A DNA stretch of 40,407 nucleotides from Bradyrhizobium manausense (GCF_001440035.1 NZ_LJYG01000085.1:197029-237435), one strand, 5' to 3'. Counted from the stretch's first letter, positions 23,808-33,189 are shown. Made by a program: numbers and translations. The notes: generated from the letters alone by a model not told the origin.

Positions 23808-24920
23808 ATGGATTTTGGCAGGATTTCACGACGTCATTTGTTGCAGGGCGGTGCCGCCCTCACCCTCGGCGCAGCGGCAGGCGCCCGCCCGGCCTTCGCG
23901 GCCGAGACCACGATCGGCTTCATCTATGTCGGCTCGCGCGACGACTACGGCTACAACCAGGCCCACGCGCAGGGCGCGGCGGCGCTGAAGAAGATTCCGG
24001 GCCTCAAGGTCGTCGAGGAAGAGAAAGTGCCCGAGACCGACGCGGTCGAGAAGACGATCGAGTCGATGATCAACCTCGACGGCGCCACCCTGCTCTTCCC
24101 GACCTCGTTCGGTTACTACAATCCGCACATGATCAAGATGGCCACCAAGTACCCGAAGCTGCGCTTCGAGCACTGCGGTGGCCTCTGGACCGACAAGGAC
24201 CCGAAGAACGCCGGCAGCTATTTCGGCTATATCGACGAAGCCCAGTACATCTCGGGCATCGTCGCCGGCCTGACGTCGAAGAGCGGCAAGCTCGGCTTCG
24301 TCGCGGCCAAGCCGATCCCGCAGGTGCTGCGCAACATCAATGCCTTCACGCTCGGTGCGAAGTCCGTCAATCCGAAGGCCACCACGCAAGTGATCTTCAC
24401 CGGTGACTGGTCGATGCCGGTCAAGGAGGCTGAAGCCACCAACAGCCTGATCGACCAGGGTGTGGACGTGCTGACGTGTCACGTCGACGGCCCCAAAACA
24501 ATGGTCGAGAACGCGGCGCGGCGCGGCGCCTTCGTCTGCGGCTATCACACCAACCAGTCGGCGCTGGCGCCCAAGGCCTATCTCACCGGCGCGGAGTGGA
24601 ACTGGGAAGCGCTCTATCCGAAGTTCGTCAAGATGATCGCCGCCGGCGAGGGCATCCCGAACTTCTACCGCGGCGGCCTGAAGGAAGAGATCGTCAAGAC
24701 CTCGCCCTATGGTGAAGCCGTCTCGGCCGAGGCGCGCAAGGCGGCAGACGAGGCCAAGGCCAAATTCCTGTCCGCGGAAGGCTTTGCCATCTTCAAGGGC
24801 GGGCTCGTCGACAACAAGGGCAAGACCGTCATTCCGGCCGGCACCGATCGCGGCCAGAAGGACCCTGAGCTTGAGAAGATGGACTATCTCGTCGAAGGCG
24901 TGATCGGAGCGACTTCGTGA
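23808..24920 (+). CDS. BMP-family (PnrA-like) ABC substrate-binding protein, Tat-exported
   Basis: This 370-residue periplasmic binding protein belongs to the BMP/PnrA group, usually for purine nucleosides or related compounds. It has a twin-arginine signal (RISRRHLLQGGAALTLGAAAG, cleavage near AFAAE, residue 38). The mature part has the family's lobes (TTIGFIYVGSRDDYGYNQAHAQG, then FGYIDEAQYISGIVAGLTSKSGKLGFVAAKP). The ATG at 23808 has AAGGGGAGC upstream. It is first in the operon and its stop overlaps the permease GTG by 4 bases. Operon context with a BiuH-like enzyme suggests the cargo may be a ureide, biuret-like compound or purine derivative; only binding tests could decide. Confidence 0.93.
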   Translation: MDFGRISRRHLLQGGAALTLGAAAGARPAFAAETTIGFIYVGSRDDYGYNQAHAQGAAALKKIPGLKVVEEEKVPETDAVEKTIESMINLDGATLLFPTSFGYYNPHMIKMATKYPKLRFEHCGGLWTDKDPKNAGSYFGYIDEAQYISGIVAGLTSKSGKLGFVAAKPIPQVLRNINAFTLGAKSVNPKATTQVIFTGDWSMPVKEAEATNSLIDQGVDVLTCHVDGPKTMVENAARRGAFVCGYHTNQSALAPKAYLTGAEWNWEALYPKFVKMIAAGEGIPNFYRGGLKEEIVKTSPYGEAVSAEARKAADEAKAKFLSAEGFAIFKGGLVDNKGKTVIPAGTDRGQKDPELEKMDYLVEGVIGATS

Positions 24921-26029
24921 CATCAGAAACAGCGGATTCTGCCGAGGCGGTCGGGACAATTACCCCGACCGCCGACGCCGGCTTTCTGCAACGCCACGGC
25001 GGCACGATCGAGTATGTCCTGATCCCCGGCGCGGCGCTGGCCGGCGCGCTCGTGGTCTTCGGCATCTTCGTCATGATGTCCGGCAAGAATCCGCTGGATC
25101 TTTATTTCTATATGTATCAGGGCGCCTTCGGCACCTGGTTCTCCTGGCAGAATACGCTGACGCGCGCTGCGCCCCTCATTCTCACCGCGCTTTGCACCGC
25201 GCTGCCGGCGCAGCTTGGGATGGTCATCATCGGCGGCGAGGGCGCGCTGTTGATCGGCGCGCTGTCGGCGACCAGCGCAGCACTGCTGCTTCAGGGCATG
25301 CCGCCGCTCGTCGTGCAGATCGCAATGGTGATCGCCGGCGTGATCGGCGGCGGCTTGTGGATCATGCTCGCCGGCGCCTTGAGGCAATATCGCGGCGTCA
25401 ACGAGACGATCTCGAGCTTGCTGCTCGTCTACATCGCGCTCGCGATCCTCAATCATCTGGTCGAAGGCATGATGCGGGATCCCGCAAGCCTCAACAAGCC
25501 GTCGACCCGCGAGATCGGCGCTGCCAACATGATCGGCTCCATCCCGGGCACCGACGTGCATTGGGGTCTCGTCTTCGGACTGATCGCCGCGGTAGCGGCC
25601 TATATCCTGATCTATCACACCGTGTTCGGCTTTGCCGCGCGCGTTGCCGGCGGCAACATCCGCGCCGCGAAAATCGTCGGCCTTGGCGTCAGCAAGCTGA
25701 TCCTGACTATCTGCTTCCTCGCCGGCGGCGCCGCGGGTCTTGCCGGCATGGTCGAGGTGGCCGCCGTGCAGGGCCGCACCAACGCCAATCTCGCCGCCGG
25801 TTACGGCTTCACCGGCATCCTGGTCGCCTTCCTGGCGCGGCAGAACCCGCTCGCCATTATTCCCGTCGCGATCCTGCTCGGCGGCATCAGCGCCAGCGGC
25901 GGCCTGTTGCAGCGCCGTCTCGGATTGCCCGACGCGTCCGTGCTGGTGCTTCAGGGCATCATCTTCGTCTTCGTGCTGGCCAGTGATGCGCTTTACGGCC
26001 GCATTTCATTCCTGAAGGGCAAGTCCTGA
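24917..26029 (+). CDS. ABC transporter permease (nucleoside/BMP type, first subunit)
   Basis: The 370-residue permease has about nine hydrophobic segments and the characteristic cytoplasmic block GVNETISSLLLVYIALAILNHLVEG, typical of YufP/BmpC-type permeases. N-terminal residues 1-30 are soluble. It starts with GTG overlapping the binding-protein stop (GTGA), and its stop shares one base with the next ATG, so translation is coupled. It is one half of the inner-membrane channel, pairing with the next gene product. Confidence 0.93.
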   Translation: MTSETADSAEAVGTITPTADAGFLQRHGGTIEYVLIPGAALAGALVVFGIFVMMSGKNPLDLYFYMYQGAFGTWFSWQNTLTRAAPLILTALCTALPAQLGMVIIGGEGALLIGALSATSAALLLQGMPPLVVQIAMVIAGVIGGGLWIMLAGALRQYRGVNETISSLLLVYIALAILNHLVEGMMRDPASLNKPSTREIGAANMIGSIPGTDVHWGLVFGLIAAVAAYILIYHTVFGFAARVAGGNIRAAKIVGLGVSKLILTICFLAGGAAGLAGMVEVAAVQGRTNANLAAGYGFTGILVAFLARQNPLAIIPVAILLGGISASGGLLQRRLGLPDASVLVLQGIIFVFVLASDALYGRISFLKGKS

Positions 26030-26955
26030 TGGCTGATGGATCGATCGGACTCTGGACCGTCCCACTCGCCGTGCTCGGCGGCGCAATTCGCGTCTCGACG
26101 CCCTTCCTGTTCGTGAGCTTGGGGGAATGCATCACCGAGCGTTCGGGCCGCATCAATCTCGGCCTCGAAGGCACGCTGGTGATGGGCGCGATGAGCGCCT
26201 ACGGCATCTCTTACCTGACGGGATCGCCCTGGCTCGGCGTGCTCGCCGCTGGCATCACCGGCGCCTTGCTTGGCGCGCTGCATGCCGGCATCTGCTCATT
26301 GCCGCGCGTCAACGACGTCGCGGTCGGCATCGCCTTGATGCTGTTCGGCACCGGTCTTGCCTTCTATCTCGGCAAGCCGCTGATCGAGCCCACCGCGCCG
26401 CGCCTGCCTGCGATCGATTTCGGCTGGTGGAGCGACATCCCCCAAGTCCGCGCCGCGCTGCGCATCAACGTGCTGTTCCTGATCGGCGTGGTGCTGGCGC
26501 CGATCCTCTATTGGGCCTTCCGCATCACGCGCTGGGGCCTGCTCATCCGCACCGCCGGCGAAAGCTCGGACGCCGCGCGCGCGATGGGCCATTCCGTGCT
26601 GCTGATCCGTCTGCGCGCCACCATGGTCGGCGGCTTCCTCGCCGGCATCGGCGGCTCCTTTCTGTCATTGTTCTATCCCGGGAGCTGGAACGAGGGCCTC
26701 TCCTCAGGCCAGGGCATCACCGCGGTCGCGCTGGTGATATTCGCGCGCTGGGATCCCCTGCTCTGCCTCTGGGCCTCGCTCGCCTTCGGCGGCGCGGCGG
26801 CGCTCGGGCCGGCGCTGCAATCGGTCGGCGTCACCTCTGGCTATCACCTCTTCAACGCAGCGCCCTACATTCTGACGCTGGCGATCATGATCATCACCTG
26901 CTCGCCGAAACGCACGCTGACCGGAGCCCCGGCTGAATTGTCGATCACCCGCTAG
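26029..26955 (+). CDS. ABC transporter permease (nucleoside/BMP type, second subunit)
   Basis: The 308-residue protein has about eight hydrophobic segments. It carries the family blocks [20 protein letters not shown] near the N-terminus and [26 protein letters not shown], the loop that contacts the ATPase. It overlaps the preceding stop by one base and completes the heterodimeric channel of the importer. It ends 11 bases before the BiuH-like gene. Confidence 0.93.
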   Translation: MADGSIGLWTVPLAVLGGAIRVSTPFLFVSLGECITERSGRINLGLEGTLVMGAMSAYGISYLTGSPWLGVLAAGITGALLGALHAGICSLPRVNDVAVGIALMLFGTGLAFYLGKPLIEPTAPRLPAIDFGWWSDIPQVRAALRINVLFLIGVVLAPILYWAFRITRWGLLIRTAGESSDAARAMGHSVLLIRLRATMVGGFLAGIGGSFLSLFYPGSWNEGLSSGQGITAVALVIFARWDPLLCLWASLAFGGAAALGPALQSVGVTSGYHLFNAAPYILTLAIMIITCSPKRTLTGAPAELSITR

Positions 26956-26966
26956 AGAGCGAAATC

Positions 26967-27650
26967 ATGCCCGAGCGCACCATCAAGTCCGAGCCCTACG
27001 CCTGGCCCTACAACGGGGATCTGCGCCCGCAAAACACCGCCCTCATCATCATCGACATGCAGACCGATTTCTGCGGCGTCGGCGGCTATGTCGACAAGAT
27101 GGGTTATGACCTTTCGCTGACGCGGGCGCCGATCGAGCCGATCAAGAAGCTGCTCAGCGTCATGCGCGAGCAGGGCTTCCACATCATCCATACCCGCGAA
27201 GGCCACCGCCCCGACCTCTCCGACCTGCCCGCCAACAAGCGCTGGCGTTCGCGCCAGATCGGCGCCGGCATCGGCGATCCCGGCCCGTGCGGCCGCATCC
27301 TGGTGCGCGGCGAGCCCGGCTGGGACATCATCGAGGAGCTGGCGCCACTGCCTGGCGAGCCCATCATCGACAAGCCAGGCAAAGGCTCGTTCTGCGCCAC
27401 CGATCTGGAGCTGATCCTGCGCGTGCGCGGCATTGAAAATATCGTGCTGACCGGAATCACCACCGACGTCTGCGTCCACACCACCATGCGCGAGGCCAAC
27501 GACCGCGGCTTCGAATGCGTGCTGCTGCACGATTGCTGCGGCGCGACCGACAAGAGCAACCACGACCACGCGCTGAAGATGATCAAGATGCAGGGCGGCG
27601 TATTCGGTGCGGTCTCGACCTCGGACGCCTTCATCGGAGCGATTTCGTGA
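26967..27650 (+). CDS. biuH: Biuret-hydrolase-like cysteine hydrolase (isochorismatase superfamily)
   Basis: This 227-residue cytosolic enzyme matches, as far as I remember it, the Rhizobium leguminosarum biuret hydrolase almost throughout. BiuH splits biuret to allophanate and ammonia. The triad lies at the expected offset of 6: Asp30 (IIIDMQTDF), Lys136 ([10 protein letters not shown]) and Cys169 (GITTDVCV). Gln209 (KMQGGVFG), equivalent to the substrate-contact Gln of BiuH, is also present. The long stretch LPANKRWRS...[14 protein letters not shown] is shared. It sits inside the BMP-type transporter operon, 11 bases after the permease, and its stop overlaps the ATPase GTG. No allophanate hydrolase is in the window. 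Activity on a related ureido or amide compound remains possible. Confidence 0.88.
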   Translation: MPERTIKSEPYAWPYNGDLRPQNTALIIIDMQTDFCGVGGYVDKMGYDLSLTRAPIEPIKKLLSVMREQGFHIIHTREGHRPDLSDLPANKRWRSRQIGAGIGDPGPCGRILVRGEPGWDIIEELAPLPGEPIIDKPGKGSFCATDLELILRVRGIENIVLTGITTDVCVHTTMREANDRGFECVLLHDCCGATDKSNHDHALKMIKMQGGVFGAVSTSDAFIGAIS

Positions 27651-29179
27651 TCATTGGCGAGCCGCCTCCGCCGTCAGGCGCCTTCGGCGTCGATGCCCTC
27701 GCCATGACCATGCGCTTCGGCGACTTCCTGGCCCTGGACAATGTCGAGCTGAAGGTACGGCCGGGCTCATTCCACGCGCTGCTCGGCGAGAACGGCGCCG
27801 GCAAGTCCACGCTCGTCAAATGCATTATGGGCTACTATCACGCGACGGAGGGCGACATCCTCGTCGGCGGCCGCGAGCAGGCGATTGCCAATCCGAAGGA
27901 TGCTCACGCGCTCGGCCTCGGCATGGTCTACCAGCACTTCACGCTGGTGCCCGCGATGACGGTTGCCGAAAACCTCGTGCTGGCCCGCGATGATGTGCCG
28001 GCCGTGGTGAACTGGCCGAAGGAGATGAAGGAGCTCGAGGCGTTCCTGGCGCGCATGCCCTTCAAGGTGCCTCTCGCCGCAAAGGTCTCCGACATCTCGG
28101 CCGGCGAACGGCAGAAATGCGAGATCCTCAAGCAGCTGTATCTGAAGCGCCGTTTCCTGATCCTGGACGAGCCGACCTCGGTGCTGACGCCGGCGGAAGC
28201 CGACGAGGTGCTCGGCATGCTCCGCGACATGGTCGTCAAGGGCGAGCTGACGATCCTGATGATCACGCACAAGTTCCGAGAGGTCATGGCCTTCGCCGAC
28301 GAGGTCACGATCCTGCGCCGCGGTAAACTCGCCGGCGCCGGCAAAGTATCCGAACTGACGCCGGATGCAATGGCCCGCACCATGATCGGCGCCGAGGAGC
28401 TGACCGTTCAGCCGCCACGCACCGGCGAAGCCGGCAAGGCGCGCCTGGAGCTGGAAAAGCTTCGCGCGCTCGACGATGCCGGCGCCATGGCCGTGCATGA
28501 CGTCTCCCTCACTGTGCGTGCCGGCGAGATCGTCGGCATCGCCGGCGTCTCCGGCAACGGCCAGCGCCAGCTCGTCGAAGTTCTGGCCGGCCAGCGCGAG
28601 GCGGAGGGCGGCGAAATCCGCGTCGCCGGCGATCCCTATCACGCCAGCCGCGAGGAGATGCGGCGCCACAATATGTCGCTCCTGCCCGAGGAGCCGCTCA
28701 AGAACGCCTGTGTCGGCGGCATGAGCGTTGCCGACAACATCGCCTTCCGCGAGTTCGACCGTGCACCTTTTGCCAGCGGCGGCTGGTGGCTCAACCGCGG
28801 CGCTTTCCGCGACGATGCCAAGAAGAAGATCCGCAAGTACAAGATCAAGACGCGCACGCCGGAGACGCCGATCTCGGCGCTCTCAGGCGGCAATGTGCAG
28901 CGCGCCGTGCTCGCCCGCGAGCTTGCGAGCGATGTCGAGGTGCTGATTGCGGCCAATCCCTGCTTCGGCCTCGACTTCGCGGCCGTGGCGCAGATCCACG
29001 CCGAGATCATGGCCGCACGTAACCGTGGCGCGGCGGTATTGCTGGTGAGCGAAGACCTCGACGAATTGCTCGAACTCTCGGACCGGCTGGTGGTAATGTT
29101 CCACGGCGAATTCGTGTATGAAGCACGGACGAGCGAGGCCGATCTCACCGAGGTCGGCCGGCACATGGCGGGGCACTGA
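27647..29179 (+). CDS. Double-domain ABC transporter ATPase
   Basis: The 510-residue ATPase has two nucleotide-binding domains, as in YufO/RbsA-type importers. The first (about 15-240) has Walker [10 protein letters not shown] (47-55), signature [14 protein letters not shown] and Walker [14 protein letters not shown]. The second (about 265-500) has the degenerate Walker [11 protein letters not shown], signature [16 protein letters not shown] and altered Walker [11 protein letters not shown]. Asymmetric degeneration is usual for this family, but the second-domain Cys-Phe before Gly-Leu-Asp is uncommon. It begins with GTG overlapping the BiuH-like stop (GTGA) and energises the two permeases. 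Confidence 0.93.
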   Translation: MIIGEPPPPSGAFGVDALAMTMRFGDFLALDNVELKVRPGSFHALLGENGAGKSTLVKCIMGYYHATEGDILVGGREQAIANPKDAHALGLGMVYQHFTLVPAMTVAENLVLARDDVPAVVNWPKEMKELEAFLARMPFKVPLAAKVSDISAGERQKCEILKQLYLKRRFLILDEPTSVLTPAEADEVLGMLRDMVVKGELTILMITHKFREVMAFADEVTILRRGKLAGAGKVSELTPDAMARTMIGAEELTVQPPRTGEAGKARLELEKLRALDDAGAMAVHDVSLTVRAGEIVGIAGVSGNGQRQLVEVLAGQREAEGGEIRVAGDPYHASREEMRRHNMSLLPEEPLKNACVGGMSVADNIAFREFDRAPFASGGWWLNRGAFRDDAKKKIRKYKIKTRTPETPISALSGGNVQRAVLARELASDVEVLIAANPCFGLDFAAVAQIHAEIMAARNRGAAVLLVSEDLDELLELSDRLVVMFHGEFVYEARTSEADLTEVGRHMAGH

Positions 29180-29192
29180 CTGCGGAGGCGCG

Positions 29193-29678
29193 ATGGACGG
29201 CACAAGCGAACGCGACGAGCAGTTCCTGCGCCTGTCCTTCGCGGTGGCGAGCCGGTCCCTCACCCATGGCAACCATCCCTTCGGCTGCATCGTCGTCGGC
29301 GCCGATGGCAAGGTGCTGATCGAGACCGAGAACGGCTACATGCCTGACCATGACGGCACTGCGCATGCCGAGCGCCTCGCAGCCACGCAAGCCTGCCGCA
29401 CGCTCCCTCGCGAGGTGCTGGCAGCGGCGACGCTGTATTCCTCAGCCGAACCCTGCGCGATGTGTTCGGGCGCGATCTACTGGGCCGGCATCGGCCGCGT
29501 GGTCTACGGCCTTAGCGAGCACCGCTTGCGCGGCATCACTGGCAACCACCCGGAGAACCCGACGCTCGACCTGCCTTGCCGCGACGTCTTTGCGCGCGGC
29601 CAGCGGCCGACCGAGGTGATTGGCCCGCTCCTGGAAGACGAGGCCGCAGCACTGCACGACGGCGTTTGGACGAAGTAG
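29193..29678 (+). CDS. CMP/dCMP-type zinc deaminase, guanine-deaminase-like
   Basis: This 161-residue cytosolic deaminase has the zinc motif His58-Ala-Glu60 (TAHAERLAA) and Pro87-Cys88-Ala-Met-Cys91 (EPCAMCSGAIYWAG). It belongs with small guanine deaminases and tRNA adenosine deaminase-like enzymes; the AIYWA segment is typical of the GuaD branch. The C-terminal GITGNHPENPTLDLPCRDVFARG differs from characterised guanine deaminases, so substrate is uncertain. The ATG at 29193 has GCGGAGG upstream and lies 13 bases past the ATPase stop. It closes the transporter operon and may deaminate the imported base or its product. A stem (29671-29688) covers its stop. Confidence 0.88.
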   Translation: MDGTSERDEQFLRLSFAVASRSLTHGNHPFGCIVVGADGKVLIETENGYMPDHDGTAHAERLAATQACRTLPREVLAAATLYSSAEPCAMCSGAIYWAGIGRVVYGLSEHRLRGITGNHPENPTLDLPCRDVFARGQRPTEVIGPLLEDEAAALHDGVWTK

Positions 29679-29688
29679 ATTAACTTCG
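29671..29688. terminator. Weak stem at the operon end
   Basis: Arms CGAAGT (29671-29676) and ACTTCG (29683-29688) overlap the deaminase stop codon. There is no clear T-run; it may be a weak terminator or a relic of the island junction. Confidence 0.35.
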
Positions 29689-29697
29689 TGGGGTGGA

Positions 29698-29710
29698 TTA
29701 GCGAAGCTAA
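29698..29710. repeat. TTAGC dyad, copy 1
   Basis: TTAGCGAAGCTAA, with perfect 5-base arms, recurs with one difference at 29863-29875. It lies at the probable left edge of the integrase island. Confidence 0.6.
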
Positions 29711-29728
29711 ATAAATTTCGGTCTTGCG

Positions 29729-29746
29729 GTGAGACACCGTGAGACA
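29729..29746. repeat. Direct repeat GTGAGACA near integrase, possible arm sites
   Basis: GTGAGACA occurs twice (29729-29736 and 29739-29746) separated by CC. Its inverted form GTCTCAC occurs at 29829-29835. Paired and inverted short repeats next to a tyrosine integrase gene are typical of arm-type binding sites. Confidence 0.4.
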
Positions 29747-29860
29747 GTTTGAAACGGGATGCAACAAGTAAGTGCCTGTGGCACAAGGCTAACTTGCATT
29801 TCGTGCCGTTTTTCCGCCGCCTCAAGTCGTCTCACTGCGAAGCAAGCTATTTCGCAGTTT

Positions 29861-29877
29861 TGTTAGCGCAGCTAACA
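29861..29877. repeat. TTAGC dyad, copy 2, in front of the integrase
   Basis: TGTTAGCGCAGCTAACA has perfect 7-base arms around GCA. It lies 21 bases before the integrase ATG and could be an operator or recombination site. Confidence 0.55.
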
Positions 29878-29898
29878 GCCAACCCGAGAGACGACACC

Positions 29899-31140
29899 AT
29901 GAGAATGAAGTTCACCGACGCGGCCATCCGCTCGTTCAAGCCGCGCGCCACCCCGTACCCGGTCGGCGACTCCACCTGTCCCGGCCTCTGCATCCGGATC
30001 ACGCCGAAGGGCGTGAAGACCTTCGCCTTCGCGTACCGCAACAAGACTACCCGCAAGGTCGAGTGGCTCACTTTCGGCCGCTACCCGGACCTTTCCCTGA
30101 CGCGGGCGCGCGAGCTGGCCAACGATGCGCGCAAGGTCGTCGCCAACGGCGGCTCGCCGCAGGCAGCCAAGGCCGAGCGCCTCGACACGGAAAGCAAGGC
30201 GAAGACCTACGGCGAGGTCGTCGCGCTCTATGACGCCGCCAAGCTGGTCTCGCTCCGCTCCGGGAAAAAGTCGCTCAAGACGCTCGAACGCATCGGGCGC
30301 GTCTACGACTGGAACGACCGGGCGCTGTCCTCGATCACCGACGACGACGCCGCCGAAATGCTGCAGGACATCGCTGACGAGCGCGGCAAGAAAGCAGCGG
30401 CGAACCAGACCAAGCACATCCTCCACGCCATGTTCAAATGGGCGAAGCAGCCCGGCCGCAAGTTCACGGCGATCAACCCTTTTGCAGACCTTCCGGCACC
30501 GGGCGGCCTCATCGTCCCGCGCGCCCGCTTCCTGAGTGCCGCCGAAATTCGGCAGGTCTGGAGCGCCCTTGACGAACCGGAACGGTTCAAGGTCTCGCGC
30601 GGGACGGCGATCGCGCTGCGGCTGATTCTCGTGACGGCGGCCCGGCCGGGCATGGTCGCGGGTATGGTCGGCGGCGAGCTACGCGACTTGACCGGGCCGA
30701 GCGAGCATGGTCCGCACTGGTCGCTTCCCGCCGAGCGCATGAAGGCCGGAAGCCCGTTCATCACGCCGTTGACCGGCTTGGCGCTTGAACTCCTCCAGCC
30801 CCACCTCCAGAGCGCGCCGGACGTGCGCCTGTTCAAACTTGCCGGACGGCAGCAACTGCACGAAGCAGCCAAGCGCATCGTTGCGGGGCTTGAGATGGAG
30901 CGATGGACGCCGCACGACCTGCGGCGGACCGCCGCGACGATCCTTGACCGGGCAGGCTACTCCCTCGAACAGATCGGCTCGATCCTCGCGCACACCCGCA
31001 AGGGCGTAACAGCGGTCTACGCGCGGTGGGACAAGTTCGACCTGCGGCGCGAGATGGCGACGGTGATCGAGCGGTCATTGCGCGAGACCCTGACCGAGAC
31101 ACCGGATGACACCCCGGAAGCGGCACAACTCGCGGCCTAA
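29899..31140 (+). CDS. P4-type tyrosine integrase
   Basis: The 413-residue site-specific recombinase has the N-terminal arm-binding domain (DUF4102-like; MRMKFTDAAIRSFKPRATPY and GKTFAFAYRNK-like strands, residues 1-90). A core-binding helical region spans about 100-200, and the catalytic domain about 215-390. Visible catalytic residues are the first Arg in TAARPGMV, His-x-x-Arg in HDLRRTAAT, the His in LAHTRKG and Tyr in AVYARWDKFDLR, so the active site is complete. The ATG at 29899 leaves the arm-binding domain at the N-terminus; the frame to 29749 overlaps repeats and lacks homology. It marks the left end of an island. No tRNA gene is adjacent, so the target is not a classical tRNA site in view. 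Confidence 0.95.
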   Translation: MRMKFTDAAIRSFKPRATPYPVGDSTCPGLCIRITPKGVKTFAFAYRNKTTRKVEWLTFGRYPDLSLTRARELANDARKVVANGGSPQAAKAERLDTESKAKTYGEVVALYDAAKLVSLRSGKKSLKTLERIGRVYDWNDRALSSITDDDAAEMLQDIADERGKKAAANQTKHILHAMFKWAKQPGRKFTAINPFADLPAPGGLIVPRARFLSAAEIRQVWSALDEPERFKVSRGTAIALRLILVTAARPGMVAGMVGGELRDLTGPSEHGPHWSLPAERMKAGSPFITPLTGLALELLQPHLQSAPDVRLFKLAGRQQLHEAAKRIVAGLEMERWTPHDLRRTAATILDRAGYSLEQIGSILAHTRKGVTAVYARWDKFDLRREMATVIERSLRETLTETPDDTPEAAQLAA

Positions 31141-31173
31141 GCCGATGTCCGACACTGGTGAACGACATTGAAG

Positions 31174-31197
31174 AGGCGGCAGCGAGTCGCCTTTTTT
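31174..31197 (+). terminator. Rho-independent terminator of the integrase gene
   Basis: Arms AGGCG (31174-31178) and CGCCT (31188-31192) with a 9-base loop are followed directly by TTTTTT (31192-31197), 34 bases past the integrase stop. Confidence 0.75.
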
Positions 31198-31295
31198 CGT
31201 TACCAGAAGCTCCGCTGGCGCATGTCGTCCTTAACACGGGACAAGCAGTTCTAGCCGCATTGTCTCGTGCAGCATGACGACCTTGACTGAGATCT

Positions 31296-32528
31296 TCATC
31301 GATCGACAACGACTTCCCTGGCAGTCTTGCGTGCGATCTCCTTTATTTCGTCGTACGGGTCTCCCATTCGGTCTAGCTCCTCAGCAAACCTTTCGGCCGC
31401 TCTTACTTCTCCTTTCCTCCTCGCAGCAAATTCCGGCGCACGATCCTCTATCATAGGATCAGTCAGCTTTTTCGACAGGGACGCAACGTCGAAAATCGAT
31501 CTGTTCGCGATTTCCGCAAGCTCCGACGGCGCGCCATTTGCTTGACGCGAACCTGGTCGAAACAGCGAGTCCGCGAGCGGATCAGTTATCTTCTTGGCTA
31601 GGTGAGACACCTCGGAGGTATAAAGCTCATGAAGAATAGCTTCAGGAAGCTCAGGCAGCCCCAAGGACGTTAGCGCCTCTGTGAAAGGGTGAACGCTGAT
31701 ATCTGCACCCTTATCGACAAAATGATCCAGAGTCTCTTTGAAGGCGTCCTTTTCTTCCTTGATCTGCTCCTTCGTAAATCGCCGGCTGATCGTATCGGCC
31801 AGTTGATCTTTGTTATAAGCAATCCGCTTAACGGCGGGCGTTTCTTTCATCGCCTGGAGAAGTTCATTTGCGTCCCGTTGCACCAATTGGCGCAGACGTT
31901 CTCGAACGTCGCCGCGCGCTCCAGAGAAAGCAGGCAGACGCATATCGATGCTGAGTTGCTTTCCGATGGCAGAAAGGAAAGCGGTGGCGTTTTTTGCTTC
32001 GGCCTTCGTATCCTGAGTTAGTCTTGCTCCCACCATTAGGCCCGCGTGTGCATTTGCTTGCTCCTTCAATCGCTCATACTTTTCCTTTGCGGTCGCTTTC
32101 CTAATTATGCTGCCGTTGTCGGCAGCAAAGAATGTAAAGCTCGTTAAGACGCTGAGGACAGAAATTGCCTTGGCACTCACCGCGATCGATTTTTTAAGTC
32201 GCTTTGACCATGGCTTCCATGTTGGATAGCGAATGTTGAGAAAGCACAGAATCAAAAGCAGACCCAGGCTCTGAATGAATGGGTAGGGAGAAAGCTTCTC
32301 TAAAAATACTTCGGCGTTGATAGCTTCGGTTTCGAGCCAAAAGATCGATGGCCAATCGGATCTCGGCAGCCATTCTTTGATGCCAAGGAAAATGGCCAGA
32401 ACCATCGACATTCCGATCAGCCACGGCAGCAATGTCTTCGCGACGGCCTGTGTCAACCAATGCGAATGGAGGTAGCAAAAACCCCACGCTACGGCCACAA
32501 GAGCCACTTGGAGAGCAAGCCAATCCAT
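31296..32528 (-). CDS. Orphan membrane protein with long helical domain
   Basis: This 410-residue protein has four hydrophobic segments in the N-terminal third (about 4-21, 33-50, 83-99 and 114-137). A long charged helical region of about 270 residues follows with no recognised domain. There is no signal peptide cleavage site, so it is probably anchored in the inner membrane with a large soluble domain. Codon use (TTA, ATA, AGA-type codons) and a lower GC content differ from regions 1-4. The ATG at 32528 has GGGGG upstream. It stands alone, convergent with the integrase gene, as cargo of the island. Membrane-plus-helical architecture recurs in phage-defence and toxin immunity proteins, but nothing here shows that role. 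Confidence 0.8.
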   Translation of the reverse strand: MDWLALQVALVAVAWGFCYLHSHWLTQAVAKTLLPWLIGMSMVLAIFLGIKEWLPRSDWPSIFWLETEAINAEVFLEKLSPYPFIQSLGLLLILCFLNIRYPTWKPWSKRLKKSIAVSAKAISVLSVLTSFTFFAADNGSIIRKATAKEKYERLKEQANAHAGLMVGARLTQDTKAEAKNATAFLSAIGKQLSIDMRLPAFSGARGDVRERLRQLVQRDANELLQAMKETPAVKRIAYNKDQLADTISRRFTKEQIKEEKDAFKETLDHFVDKGADISVHPFTEALTSLGLPELPEAILHELYTSEVSHLAKKITDPLADSLFRPGSRQANGAPSELAEIANRSIFDVASLSKKLTDPMIEDRAPEFAARRKGEVRAAERFAEELDRMGDPYDEIKEIARKTAREVVVDR

Positions 32529-33189
32529 GAGGCACCCCCAAGATCGAACCTAAGATAGTTAATATCATTAAGCACCACGGTTTGGTAGCGTACCGCGGTT
32601 TGACCAGCCGGCCTTCTACAGCCCACGATCGGCACCCTGCCCAACAAGCCATCGAACGTCCGGGGACCGGGCTTGGCGCCGTGCCGGCGGCAAGCCGGCT
32701 TCAAGCGACCGGGGTTGATGCAAACTCGCCGGCATTGCGGATCATAATCTCAGCGGCATCGGCCGCGCCACGGGCCTGGCGATCTCGCTTTCAATCTCGT
32801 CAACCCAGTGCTGAGAGGCGACGGAGCTTGGCGAGCTTGGCCGTTGCCGCACGTCAGTAGCACTTTTGCGCGGCCGGGTTCGCTGAGGAAGCCCCGTCGA
32901 TGGCGGCGTGCGTGCAACGATCCGAAGTAGCGGCATGTCGGCGAGCAGAACTCGTTCGAGCAGAATCGCTTCGACAATCCACGGCGCCCCGTTCTGTCAC
33001 GGCGCACTACAGCCGGGCGCTACGACAGCGGGTCGTCTAAATTCGCTCACTTTTCGCTACACCGTTTTAGATCGGCAGCGGAGGTCGCTGATGCACTCGG
33101 CAGGTCGGGCAATAATGTTCCCGGGCGGCCGGCTCGGATTGGCGCACGGGGGAGGCGCGCCCGGTCAGCGATCAAGTCAACGGCGGGCC
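32529..33189. other. Degenerate non-coding stretch of the island
   Basis: I find no convincing gene in these 661 bases; frames on both strands are short, Arg/Ser/Pro-rich and without ribosome sites. A minus-strand frame near 32640 spells FDGLLG, the same ending as the terminase small subunit, so a decayed second copy is conceivable, but the surrounding residues do not align. Confidence 0.4.

Noticed and set aside
29679..29898. A tRNA gene as integration target next to the integrase
   Set aside because: I looked for a T-loop GGTTCGA-type sequence and an acceptor stem and found none on either strand.
32600..32760. Second, decayed copy of a terminase small subunit (FDGLLG ending)
   Set aside because: Only six residues agree; upstream residues do not align in any frame, so chance is more likely.
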